In this document: positions 52,804 to 60,955 of the stretch, one piece after another
Numbering within the stretch: the stretch's first letter is position 1
How the letters are laid out: each line of letters opens with the position of its first letter
Assembly: GCF_020149915.1 (NCBI RefSeq)
Contig: NZ_CP083760.1
Span: forward strand, 434,001-498,000
Length of the DNA stretch: 64,000 nt
Reading direction: 5' to 3'
From: Candidatus Sulfidibacterium hydrothermale
GTDB taxonomy: Bacteria > Bacteroidota > Bacteroidia > Bacteroidales > F082
Position numbers and translations under genes: made by a program
The notes under the pieces: model-generated
Seen by the model: the letters and a program-made list of their open reading frames with translations, nothing else
Databases searched by the model: none
Told to the model about the DNA's origin: nothing

Positions 52804-55389
52804 ATGAAACCTTTTTTATTTCTTTTGCTGTTGTTCCCTCTCTGGGGCACGGCTCAAATTTCCGATTCATTTAACAGCCCCGATTTACAACAACCGTTGC
52901 CGTGGACAGGCACCTTAAACCGTTTTCGTGTCAACGATGCCCATCAATTGCAATTAAATGATACTGTTGCTGATACGGCCTGGCTTTCTACTCCTTTTCA
53001 GGTTCCCCGCTCTGCCGAATGGCAGTTTTGGGTAAAGGCAGCCTTCAGCCCTTCGTCGAAAAATTACATCCGGTTTTACCTGATTGCAGATTGCACACAA
53101 CTTTCGAAAATGACAAACGGGTATTTTCTTCAGTTGGGCGAAAAAGGTACACACGATGCCATTACGCTTTTTCATCAAACGGGTACCACATTAAAAACGG
53201 TTTGCCGGGGTACTGATGGCGAAATTGCCCGGCCTTTTGCCCTCCGGATAAAAGTGACTTGTGATTCTTCCGGAAACTGGACGCTTTACTCGGATAAAAC
53301 CGGCGGTAACCACTTTGAAAAGGAAGCCACGGGAAAGGACGGACAAATCCTGAAAAAAGGTTCTTTAGGGATTTTTTGCCGGTATACGGTTTCTTATGCC
53401 CGGAAAGTATTTTTTGATGATCTTTATGCCGGACCGCCGGTTTTCGATACGATTCCTCCGGTTATTGACAGTGTAGTTATTTCCGGCGATCATACGCTTT
53501 ATCTTTATTTTAACGAAACACTCGACAGTTTATCTGTTGTACAAAAAGCAGAATTCCAACTTCAACCTGCTGCAGGAAATCTTTCAGAAATCATACTTTC
53601 CGGTCACAAGAAAAAAATTGAACTTCGCTTTTCAGAACCTTTTCAGCGCAATACCCTGTACCGGCTTTCTGTTTCAGGAATTGCTGATGTTTCAGGAAAC
53701 ATAATGCCCCGACAAACACGTATGTTCCGTTATGTGAAACCGGAATTTGGAAATGTGGTTTTTAACGAAATTATGGCCGATCCGACACCGGTGGTCGGAT
53801 TGCCTCCGGTGGAATATCTCGAATTGTTTAACCGGGATACGATTGACCTGAACCTGAAAGGCTGGCACCTTGTACTTGGAAAATCTGTCCGGACTTTTGA
53901 CACGGTTACCCTTCCGGCAAGAGGTTATATCATTGTTTGTAAAACAGATGCTGTGAATGCCTTGGCCGGATATGGTAAAACGTATGGTTTTTCCCGCTTC
54001 AGCCTGACCAACAGCGGCGAAGAATTACAGCTTTTTGATTGTGCCGGAACATTGATTCATGCTGTACGATATACTACGGATTGGTACGGTGATGCATCTA
54101 AAGCCAAAGGGGGATGGTCACTGGAGCAAATCAATCCGGATAATATTTGTTCTGCAGCAGATAACTGGCGTGCTTCGGAAGATCTGCGCGGAGGAACACC
54201 GGGAAAACAAAACTCGGTTTACCGGGATCTGATTTTTCATCCGGAAGTAACCGCTCTTTTTGTTCCGGATAACCAAACGGTACAGCTTTTGTTTTCGCAA
54301 CGTATGGATACATCGACCTTGAAAAATCCGGAAAATTATTCGGTTGTTCCGAATACCATTCAGATAAAAAGGCTCCGTGTTTCCGATGAAAACCGGCAAG
54401 TTACCCTCTCTTTTTATCCGGCCATTGACACGGCAACAGTCTATTCCTTAAACCTTTCCGAAAAGCTGAAAAATTGTGCCGGAGTTATGATACAAGATAC
54501 TTCTCTTCGTTTTGGGATTCCCCAACCGGCGAAAAAAATGGATGTTGTTATCAATGAAGTGCTGTTTTACCCCTTGGAAGGTGGCAGCGATTATGTAGAA
54601 CTGTATAACCGTTCAAATAAGATCATCGATTTGTCCGATTTATTATTGGGAACCGTAAAACACGTTCCGCCCAATCCGCCGGATTCGCTTTTTTATACGA
54701 TCTGTTTACAGCAAAAACTCTTTTTCCCGGGCGATTATGTGGTGTTAACCGCTTCGCCTGAAAAGGTAAAAAGTCAGTACCGGATCAAAAATCCCAGTGC
54801 CTTTTTGAAAGTTTTGCCCTTTCCTAAATTGAAAAAAGATAAAGGAAGCGTGTTGTTGTACCGGCAATTGTATAAAATTGATGCTTTTGATTATGCTGAA
54901 AAAATGCAATATCCGTTGTTAAATTATACGCAGGGAGTGGCTCTGGAACGTGTTTGTCCCGATGCCCCGACAAATCATCGTGATAATTGGCACTCGGCAG
55001 CAGAAAGTGCCGGGTTTGGTACTCCGGGTTACCGTAATTCACAGGCTGCTCCGTTGTTAAACAATTCTATTGCCGGAGAAGTAACAATAAAACCAGAAAT
55101 TTTTTCACCGGATGATGACGGTTATCAGGATTTACTTCATATTTATTACCGGTTCAAAACATCCGGAAATACCCTGACCATTCAAATTTTTAATCGTTCC
55201 GGACAGTGTGTCAGACATTTGGTGAACAATGAATATACCGGAACGCAAGGTGTTTTTGCGTGGAATGGTTTACAGGATGACGGGACAAAAGCCCCTGTCG
55301 GGATTTATGTTTTGTATTTTCAGGTTTTTGATGGCAAAGGTCATGTGAGCCGTTTCAAAAAAACGGCGGTTTTGGCTACTAAACTGTAA
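52804..55389 (+). CDS. Modular exported protein with two lamin-tail domains
   Basis: An 861-residue exported protein. The ATG at 52804 gives a signal peptide (MKPFLFLLLLFPLWGTAQ). Order: a concanavalin-like beta-sandwich (about 25-215), an Ig-like Big_5 domain (220-312), lamin-tail domain 1 (VVFNEIMADP at 316 to about 470), a second Big_5-like domain (about 480-575), lamin-tail domain 2 (VVINEVLFYP at 581 to about 750), and a C-terminal FlgD-like Ig domain (PEIFSPDDDGYQDL near 765, WNGLQDDGTKAPVGIYVLYF near 820). Such proteins are large surface or secreted adhesin-like proteins, often linked to type IX secretion, though no clear sorting domain with the standard motif is visible. Function unknown. 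Confidence 0.88.
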   Translation: MKPFLFLLLLFPLWGTAQISDSFNSPDLQQPLPWTGTLNRFRVNDAHQLQLNDTVADTAWLSTPFQVPRSAEWQFWVKAAFSPSSKNYIRFYLIADCTQLSKMTNGYFLQLGEKGTHDAITLFHQTGTTLKTVCRGTDGEIARPFALRIKVTCDSSGNWTLYSDKTGGNHFEKEATGKDGQILKKGSLGIFCRYTVSYARKVFFDDLYAGPPVFDTIPPVIDSVVISGDHTLYLYFNETLDSLSVVQKAEFQLQPAAGNLSEIILSGHKKKIELRFSEPFQRNTLYRLSVSGIADVSGNIMPRQTRMFRYVKPEFGNVVFNEIMADPTPVVGLPPVEYLELFNRDTIDLNLKGWHLVLGKSVRTFDTVTLPARGYIIVCKTDAVNALAGYGKTYGFSRFSLTNSGEELQLFDCAGTLIHAVRYTTDWYGDASKAKGGWSLEQINPDNICSAADNWRASEDLRGGTPGKQNSVYRDLIFHPEVTALFVPDNQTVQLLFSQRMDTSTLKNPENYSVVPNTIQIKRLRVSDENRQVTLSFYPAIDTATVYSLNLSEKLKNCAGVMIQDTSLRFGIPQPAKKMDVVINEVLFYPLEGGSDYVELYNRSNKIIDLSDLLLGTVKHVPPNPPDSLFYTICLQQKLFFPGDYVVLTASPEKVKSQYRIKNPSAFLKVLPFPKLKKDKGSVLLYRQLYKIDAFDYAEKMQYPLLNYTQGVALERVCPDAPTNHRDNWHSAAESAGFGTPGYRNSQAAPLLNNSIAGEVTIKPEIFSPDDDGYQDLLHIYYRFKTSGNTLTIQIFNRSGQCVRHLVNNEYTGTQGVFAWNGLQDDGTKAPVGIYVLYFQVFDGKGHVSRFKKTAVLATKL

Positions 55390-55399
55390 CGGCAAAAGG

Positions 55400-57238
55400 T
55401 TATTCCACCGTTACCGACTTTGCCAGGTTGCGGGGTTGATCCACATTACAGCCCCGTAAAACAGCAATATGATAAGCCAGTTTTTGCAAAGGAATACTGG
55501 CCAGTAACGGTGTGAAAATTTCATCAGTTTTAGGAATTTCTATGACGTAATCCACCATGTTTTTGATGACTTCATCGCCTTCGCTGACAATGGCAATGAC
55601 ACGACCATTCCGGGCTTTTACTTCCTGAATATTACTGACCACTTTATCATAAATTCCGTTAGACGGTGCCACAAAAACAACGGGCATGTTCTTGTCTATC
55701 AGGGCAATTGGCCCGTGTTTCATCTCGGCAGCCGGATATCCTTCGGCGTGAATGTACGAGATTTCCTTTAGTTTCAGTGCGCCTTCAAGTGCCACGGGGA
55801 AGTTATATCCTCTCCCAAGGTATAAAAAGTTGGTTGCGTCTTTAAATTCCTGTGAGATCTGCTTGATGATGTCGTCATTTTGGAGGGCCCTTTCTACTTT
55901 TTCAGGGATAATATCCAACTCGTGAACAAGCTCCATCCAACGGGAAGTGGGCAGCGTTCCTTTTAACCGGGCTAAACGCAGGGCCAATAAAGACAAAACG
56001 GTTACCTGAGCGGTAAACGCTTTTGTGGAGGCGACCCCGATTTCAGGACCGGCATGCGTATACGAACCGGCATGGGTTTCACGGGCGATGGAAGATCCAA
56101 CCACATTACAAATCCCTAAAATGGTTGCTCCTTTTTCTTTGGCCAGTTGAATGGCAGCCAGCGTGTCTGCTGTTTCTCCTGATTGTGAAATGGCGATAAC
56201 CACATCGTTTTCATCAATAATTGGATTACGGTACCGGAATTCGGAGGCGTATTCCACTTCTACCGGAATTCGGGCCAGATCTTCAATCAGGTATTCGCCT
56301 ACCAGTCCGGCATGCCATGATGTACCACAGGCAATAATGAGAATCCGTCTGGCCTGGACGATTTTTTGTTCGTAATCGACGATTCCTCCCAACGAAACCC
56401 AACCGTTGGAAGCGTGTAAACGTCCACGCATACTGTCACGAATGGATCGGGGTTGCTCAAAAATCTCTTTGAGCATGAAATGGTCATAGCCTTCTTTTTC
56501 TAACTGGCTGAGATCCATTTCCAGTGCCTGGATGTAGGGTGTTTTTTTCTGGTTCCGGATGGTGGTAAGTTCCATTTGATTGCCGCGGCGCAATACAGCC
56601 ACATGTTCCTCCTCCATGTAAATCACTTTTTTGGTGTATTCCACCAGCGGAGTAGCATCAGAGGCCACAAAAAATTCGTCTTCACCCACTCCGATGACCA
56701 TCGGGCTTCCTTTACGGGCTACAATCAGCATGTCAGGATCTTCTTCGGAGAGAACAGCAATGGCATAGGCGCCGGTTACCTGGTTCAGGGCGATGCGTAC
56801 TGCTTCGTCCAGTCCCACTTTTTCATTTTTACGAATGTCTTCAATCAGATTAGCCAACACTTCGGTGTCGGTTTCTGATACAAAACGGTATCCCCGTTCA
56901 ATTAACGCCTCTTTTAGTGCGGTATAATTTTCGATAATTCCATTATGGATAATGGCCAGTTTTTTATCCTGCGAAACGTGGGGATGGGCATTTACGGTAT
57001 TGGGTTCGCCATGGGTAGCCCAGCGCGTATGGGCAATTCCCACATGTCCGTTTTTATTGTTTTCGGATACAAATTTTTCCAGATCCGATACTTTACCTTT
57101 GGTTTTATATACTGACAATTGTTGGTCAAGCAGGGCTACGCCGGCACTGTCATATCCACGGTATTCCAACCGGTGTAATCCTTTCATTAAAATAGGGTAA
57201 GCTTCTCTCGGACCAATGTAAGCAACGATTCCGCACAT
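55400..57238 (-). CDS. glmS: Glutamine-fructose-6-phosphate aminotransferase (isomerizing)
   Basis: A 612-residue enzyme: N-terminal glutaminase with Cys2 (MCGIVAYIG), HTRWATHGEPN, and HNGIIENY; two SIS domains (ACGTSWHAGLVGEYLIED, SQSGETADTLAAIQLA); and the conserved C-terminus VDQPRNLAKSVTVE. The ATG at 57238 is right because Cys2 must follow Met1. It makes glucosamine 6-phosphate for envelope polymers. No glmS ribozyme is recognisable upstream; instead a hairpin lies in the leader (57314-57346). Confidence 0.97.
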   Translation of the reverse strand: MCGIVAYIGPREAYPILMKGLHRLEYRGYDSAGVALLDQQLSVYKTKGKVSDLEKFVSENNKNGHVGIAHTRWATHGEPNTVNAHPHVSQDKKLAIIHNGIIENYTALKEALIERGYRFVSETDTEVLANLIEDIRKNEKVGLDEAVRIALNQVTGAYAIAVLSEEDPDMLIVARKGSPMVIGVGEDEFFVASDATPLVEYTKKVIYMEEEHVAVLRRGNQMELTTIRNQKKTPYIQALEMDLSQLEKEGYDHFMLKEIFEQPRSIRDSMRGRLHASNGWVSLGGIVDYEQKIVQARRILIIACGTSWHAGLVGEYLIEDLARIPVEVEYASEFRYRNPIIDENDVVIAISQSGETADTLAAIQLAKEKGATILGICNVVGSSIARETHAGSYTHAGPEIGVASTKAFTAQVTVLSLLALRLARLKGTLPTSRWMELVHELDIIPEKVERALQNDDIIKQISQEFKDATNFLYLGRGYNFPVALEGALKLKEISYIHAEGYPAAEMKHGPIALIDKNMPVVFVAPSNGIYDKVVSNIQEVKARNGRVIAIVSEGDEVIKNMVDYVIEIPKTDEIFTPLLASIPLQKLAYHIAVLRGCNVDQPRNLAKSVTVE

Positions 57239-57313
57239 AATTAAGGGTTTAAAATCATGAAAAGAAATAACATAGCAAGGGTTTTTTATGTTAAAAAACA
57301 CCTTCTTTCAAGG

Positions 57314-57346
57314 TCCTTTGTTTAAAAAGAAAACAAAAACAAAGGA
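57314..57346 (-). ncRNA. Hairpin in the glmS leader
   Basis: TCCTTTGTTT (57314-57323) and AAACAAAGGA (57337-57346) are perfect 10-base complements around a 13-base loop. It lies between a -7 element (57360-57367) and the glmS ATG, near the start of the expected transcript. It lacks a following U tract on the minus strand, so it is not a normal terminator. Confidence 0.4.
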
Positions 57347-57359
57347 TTTTGTTAAAAAA

Positions 57360-57367
57360 CAAAAGTA
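57360..57367 (-). promoter_or_regulatory. Bacteroidota -7 element (TACTTTTG) for glmS
   Basis: Reads TACTTTTG on the minus strand, 122 bases before the glmS ATG and 8 bases after the DUF4270 stop codon. Confidence 0.5.
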
Positions 57368-57374
57368 GGAAAAT

Positions 57375-58757
57375 TTACTTTACAATGGTGTACAAAATGT
57401 TTAATTGTGCACGCCGCGCTGAGTCTCCGGAATATTCCGGTCCGTTAAAGATAAACCGGTTGGGAGCAATGGAACTGTTTACCACATAAAGTGCCAGCCC
57501 TCTGTCCTCAAGAGTTGTATCTTTAAGTAACGATTCCAGATAACGGGTGATGCGGAAGGTGTACGAATTGGTTTCACTGTTGTAAACTCCGCCGAAATAA
57601 TCGGGCCCTTCTCCTTCATCCGGTAGTTGAGACAATGTGGTGTCGCTGGTAATTTCTGCAAGAACCAGAGATGGTGGTGCGTCGAGACCGGGTGGCGGAT
57701 CTTCTGCTCCCGGAAGAACAAGTTTGGCCTCATTAATGCCCACTTTTCCCAGTTTATTTAAATCCCGGATGTGTGGGAATTTAAATATGGCTCGTACTCC
57801 TGCCAGCCCCTGAACATAAAATTTCTTTTGTCCCAAAGCAGTATCTCCGTCTACTACTTGTTTTACAAAATCAGGATCCCCGCTTTTGTAATCGTGGTGA
57901 TAATAATTAATCCGTGCCATGTACGCATTCATGACATAGCTGTATTGAAGCGAATCAGCCGTGTCGTTTCGGTAGTACACCGTTAAAACGGTTTGGGTTG
58001 TATTGGTGATAAATGCAGCTAAAGCTCCGCCGCTGGTTACAGGATCTACTGTAATGTACAGGCCTCTGAAATAATTCATGAACAATTCATTACTATCCAG
58101 AATAGCGGTGTCCGCATTGAGTAATTTATCTCCAAGTGCTGTGGACAGATGACTTAAGTTGAGCCGGATTACATGTCTTACCGTATCCATAATCGTATCT
58201 ATCCCTGTGGGAAATAAATAGTAATTATTCGGATGGGGTTGAAAGGTTTCATCGGCATAATCAGTGGGATATACTGCTATTTTTTTATTGGAGTAGTAAA
58301 CACTGTCGTAATGGATATCATCTTTCATTTCGTATACATGGACACGGAAAGTGGTATTGGTGTCACCGTAAACCGTGCCATAATACAGTTGAAGGATTAC
58401 AGAATCTGTTTTGGGATGATCTCCGAAACGGTGTCCGACAGATACCGGTAAGATTTTTGAATAGAAACCCGCATCGGTTTCGCCGAAAACAGGATCATTC
58501 AGACTTCCAATAAAACTTTGAAATAACTCATCGGACCGTACGGTATCGATCGGTACGGAATATACCCGGAAAGTGTCCTGCTTAAAATGCATGGATAAGG
58601 CATTGTTGGGCATTAGGTCGGCACCCACCTTCGATGGATATTTCGAACAGGAAATGTTAAAAAAACCTAAAATTAAAAATAGCAGGAAAAGGTTTATGAA
58701 AAACAGGGGGTTTTTCTTCCCGCAGCACGATTTACTCCTTCTCCAAAATCTCGTCAT
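57375..58757 (-). CDS. DUF4270 family lipoprotein
   Basis: A 460-residue lipoprotein of the DUF4270 family, widely conserved in Bacteroidota, function unknown. From the ATG at 58757 the first 36 residues give a charged N-terminus (MTRFWRRSKSCCGKK), a long hydrophobic helix and Cys37 (FFNISC). The mature part starts SKYPSKVGADLMP. The domain is beta-rich, with many Asp and Thr. The start overlaps the glycogen-synthase-like gene by 26 bases; the two genes are commonly neighbours in this phylum and are probably co-transcribed from 59575. Confidence 0.88.
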   Translation of the reverse strand: MTRFWRRSKSCCGKKNPLFFINLFLLFLILGFFNISCSKYPSKVGADLMPNNALSMHFKQDTFRVYSVPIDTVRSDELFQSFIGSLNDPVFGETDAGFYSKILPVSVGHRFGDHPKTDSVILQLYYGTVYGDTNTTFRVHVYEMKDDIHYDSVYYSNKKIAVYPTDYADETFQPHPNNYYLFPTGIDTIMDTVRHVIRLNLSHLSTALGDKLLNADTAILDSNELFMNYFRGLYITVDPVTSGGALAAFITNTTQTVLTVYYRNDTADSLQYSYVMNAYMARINYYHHDYKSGDPDFVKQVVDGDTALGQKKFYVQGLAGVRAIFKFPHIRDLNKLGKVGINEAKLVLPGAEDPPPGLDAPPSLVLAEITSDTTLSQLPDEGEGPDYFGGVYNSETNSYTFRITRYLESLLKDTTLEDRGLALYVVNSSIAPNRFIFNGPEYSGDSARRAQLNILYTIVK

Positions 58758-59544
58758 AAAACTGGTTATACGCATCAAAATAATCTTCATCTCCCTGATA
58801 TTCAAGAATAGGTTTTCCGCTAGCCTGAACATAATCAAGCACTTCGGTATTTATGTTATCTTCTCCTATGATAAATGCATCCGCAAAATCAATGGCACTT
58901 TTCATAAGAGAAACGTAATTTGCCTCTTTGTAGTATTGAAGTGCTTTATCGGGAATCCCCGGAGCTTTTATTTTCTCAACAAAGTTCGGAGCAAAACTTT
59001 CCTCAAAACCATCATTATAAAGCGAAACAATAATTTTACTGTCGCTGAATAAAGGATTGTCTTTGTAAAGTGTCCGTACGTAAAGGGGCAGTAAACCGGA
59101 GAACCATCCGTTGGTGTGAATGATGTTCGGTTCCCATCCCAGTTTTTTCACGGTATCGAGAACCCCTCTTGAAAAGAAAATGGTCCGTTCATCGTTATCG
59201 TCAAAAAACTTGCCTTTAGCATCTCTAAATATAAATTTTCTATGGAAGAAATCTTCGTTTTCAATAAAGTAAACCTGCATCCGGGCTTGCTGAATGGAAG
59301 CTACTTTGATGATCAACGGGTGGTCAATGTCCTCAATAATCAGGTTCATTCCCGAAAGTCGGATAACCTCATGCAATTGGTTTCGTCTTTCGTTGACAAG
59401 ACCAAAACGAGGCATAAAAACCCGGATTTCTTTTCCTGATTCCTGAATCTTTTGGGGGAGGAAACGTCCTATTTTACTCATGTGCGATTCAGGTAAATAG
59501 GGCATAATCTCTTGAAACACATAAAGTACTCTTTTCTTCTGCAT
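58732..59544 (-). CDS. Short glycogen/starch synthase-like protein (GT5 domain only)
   Basis: A 270-residue protein that matches only the N-terminal (Glyco_transf_5) half of glycogen synthase: YVFQEIMPYLPESHMSKIGR start, VRVFMPRFG-like segment (IRVFMPRFGLVNERR), and PNIIHTNGWFSGLLPLYVR. The C-terminal ADP-glucose-binding half (GT1-like) is missing. This short form is conserved in Bacteroidota and is not a truncation in this genome. Whether it is catalytic is unclear. It is followed by the DUF4270 gene. Confidence 0.87.
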   Translation of the reverse strand: MQKKRVLYVFQEIMPYLPESHMSKIGRFLPQKIQESGKEIRVFMPRFGLVNERRNQLHEVIRLSGMNLIIEDIDHPLIIKVASIQQARMQVYFIENEDFFHRKFIFRDAKGKFFDDNDERTIFFSRGVLDTVKKLGWEPNIIHTNGWFSGLLPLYVRTLYKDNPLFSDSKIIVSLYNDGFEESFAPNFVEKIKAPGIPDKALQYYKEANYVSLMKSAIDFADAFIIGEDNINTEVLDYVQASGKPILEYQGDEDYFDAYNQFYDEILEKE

Positions 59545-59574
59545 AGAATTGGTTATTTAGAGATTTAAGCTGTG

Positions 59575-59582
59575 CAAAGGTA
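59575..59582 (-). promoter_or_regulatory. Bacteroidota -7 element (TACCTTTG) for the GT5/DUF4270 pair
   Basis: Reads TACCTTTG on the minus strand, 31 bases before the ATG at 59544. Confidence 0.55.
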
Positions 59583-59635
59583 ATGAAAAAATGGTTATCC
59601 CGGAAAAGAGACTTTATCAGACGCTGCAGAATGAA

Positions 59636-60553
59636 TTATCCCCGTATGAAAAGCGCTTTCATAATATCGGAAGCCACTTTTGGATTTTCCTTTAAACGTC
59701 TTGTGGAATAAGGAAACCAGTCTTCACCAAAGGGAACATACACTCTTAGCCGGTGTCCTTTTTCAATGATGCTTTTTCGCAAGCCGGGCGTTACGCCGTA
59801 TAACATCTGAAATTCATACCGGTCTTTCGGGACTTTGTATTTTTCCAGAAGCCGGTATGCTCCTTCAATTAACGGAATATCGTGGGTGGCAATTCCTGGA
59901 TACATTCCGTTCTTTAAAATGAACTCCAGATCTTCGAGATAGTGCCGGTTGATTTCATCATAATCTTTATACGCAATCTCTTCCGGTTCCACATAAATTC
60001 CTTTGCAAAGTCTGAAATTCAACGGATTGTCTTTGCTGTTCAATTCGGAGAGATTTTTTAAGTCATCCAGGGTCCGGCGCATATAAGCCTGCAACACCAA
60101 TCCGACATTTTTCGGAAATTCTTCTTTCAGTCGCCTGAAAAGCTTGATTTCTCTGTCGACACACGATGAATCTTCCATGTCGATACGGACGAAGTTGTTG
60201 TACGACACGGCTTTGGCTACTATTTCACGAATATTCCGATAACAGGCTTCTTCGTCTAATAATAGGCCGAACATACTGGGTTTTAAGGAGTAGTTTCCGT
60301 CGATCTGGTTTTTTTGAATGGTATCGATAATATTCAGGTATTGATCACGGTTTTTTTCGGCTTCATGCAACTCGGTAATAAATTCGCCAAGAAGATCAAT
60401 CGTAACCATGTAACCTTCTGCATTCAGCTGTTTGGAAACACGGACGGCATCGTCAATGGTTTGTCCGGCAATGTATCGTTTGGAGAAAATCCATACTAAC
60501 CTTTTGGGCATATGCGGCAGGATGGAAGCAATCATTTTATTGAACCACATCAT
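59636..60553 (-). CDS. Proline dehydrogenase
   Basis: A 305-residue FAD-dependent proline dehydrogenase barrel, without the P5C-dehydrogenase part of PutA. Marks: NFVRIDMEDSS near 138, GLVLQAYMRRTLDDL near 173, FRLCKGIYVEPEEIAYKD near 200, ATHDIPLIEGAYRLL near 243, and the C-terminal YVPFGEDWFPYSTRRLKEN with the arginines that bind the proline carboxylate. It oxidises proline to pyrroline-5-carboxylate at the membrane. Two ATGs (60553 and 60550) are adjacent. Confidence 0.95.
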   Translation of the reverse strand: MMWFNKMIASILPHMPKRLVWIFSKRYIAGQTIDDAVRVSKQLNAEGYMVTIDLLGEFITELHEAEKNRDQYLNIIDTIQKNQIDGNYSLKPSMFGLLLDEEACYRNIREIVAKAVSYNNFVRIDMEDSSCVDREIKLFRRLKEEFPKNVGLVLQAYMRRTLDDLKNLSELNSKDNPLNFRLCKGIYVEPEEIAYKDYDEINRHYLEDLEFILKNGMYPGIATHDIPLIEGAYRLLEKYKVPKDRYEFQMLYGVTPGLRKSIIEKGHRLRVYVPFGEDWFPYSTRRLKENPKVASDIMKALFIRG

Positions 60554-60574
60554 AGCTGTAATTTTTTGTCGCTA

Positions 60575-60582
60575 CAAAATTA
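60575..60582 (-). promoter_or_regulatory. Bacteroidota -7 element (TAATTTTG) for proline dehydrogenase
   Basis: Reads TAATTTTG on the minus strand, 22 bases before the ATG at 60553. Confidence 0.5.
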
Positions 60583-60827
60583 ATTCTAATTTTCTGGTTG
60601 TAATGTATTGATTTTCTAATTTATAATTTTTACAAACAATCTGTAAATAATTGTATGTAAATAGTTTATGTGGCTGTATGTTATCTTTTATCAATGGATA
60701 TGCCAAAATGGTATTCGCTTTTGTGTAAATAACAACTTTTCTCCGGGAGTTTGTTTCGCCAACTCGTTTAAAACGAAGTAATTTTCGGAATACGGCACCT
60801 TGGTTTGTGGAGAAAATCTGTTTCTGC

Positions 60828-60870
60828 AATCCTTCGCAGATTTTCGTGGAAAGAAAACCTGCGAAGGATT
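60828..60870. repeat. Perfect 12-base inverted repeat
   Basis: AATCCTTCGCAG (60828-60839) and CTGCGAAGGATT (60859-60870) around a 19-base loop. It is not followed by a U tract, so it is more likely a repeat element or operator than a terminator. Confidence 0.55.
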
Positions 60871-60895
60871 ATAAAGTGCAGAGAAGAAAGGTTAA

Positions 60896-60930
60896 AAAGA
60901 AAGGCTCAGCTTGAAAAGAGCCTTCTGTTT
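60896..60930 (-). terminator. Terminator after the NodT-type gene
   Basis: AAGGCTC (60901-60907) pairs with GAGCCTT (60918-60924); on the minus strand the stem is followed by TCTTTTTAAC. It lies about 30 bases past the stop codon at 60956. Confidence 0.65.
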
Positions 60931-60955
60931 TTGTCAAAGATTTACCCGGTTTTTT

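Larger units (their letters stand above)
60554..60955. other. Intergenic region with inverted repeat and terminator, no gene
   Basis: 402 bases. It holds the proline dehydrogenase promoter, an AT-rich stretch, a perfect 12-base inverted repeat (60828-60839 with 60859-60870), and a terminator at 60896-60930. A minus-strand frame at 60572-60829 has an unlikely composition and is not called. Confidence 0.55.

Noticed and set aside
60572-60829. Minus-strand 85-residue reading frame
   Set aside because: AT-rich composition, no recognisable family, and it overlaps the proline dehydrogenase promoter and an inverted repeat.
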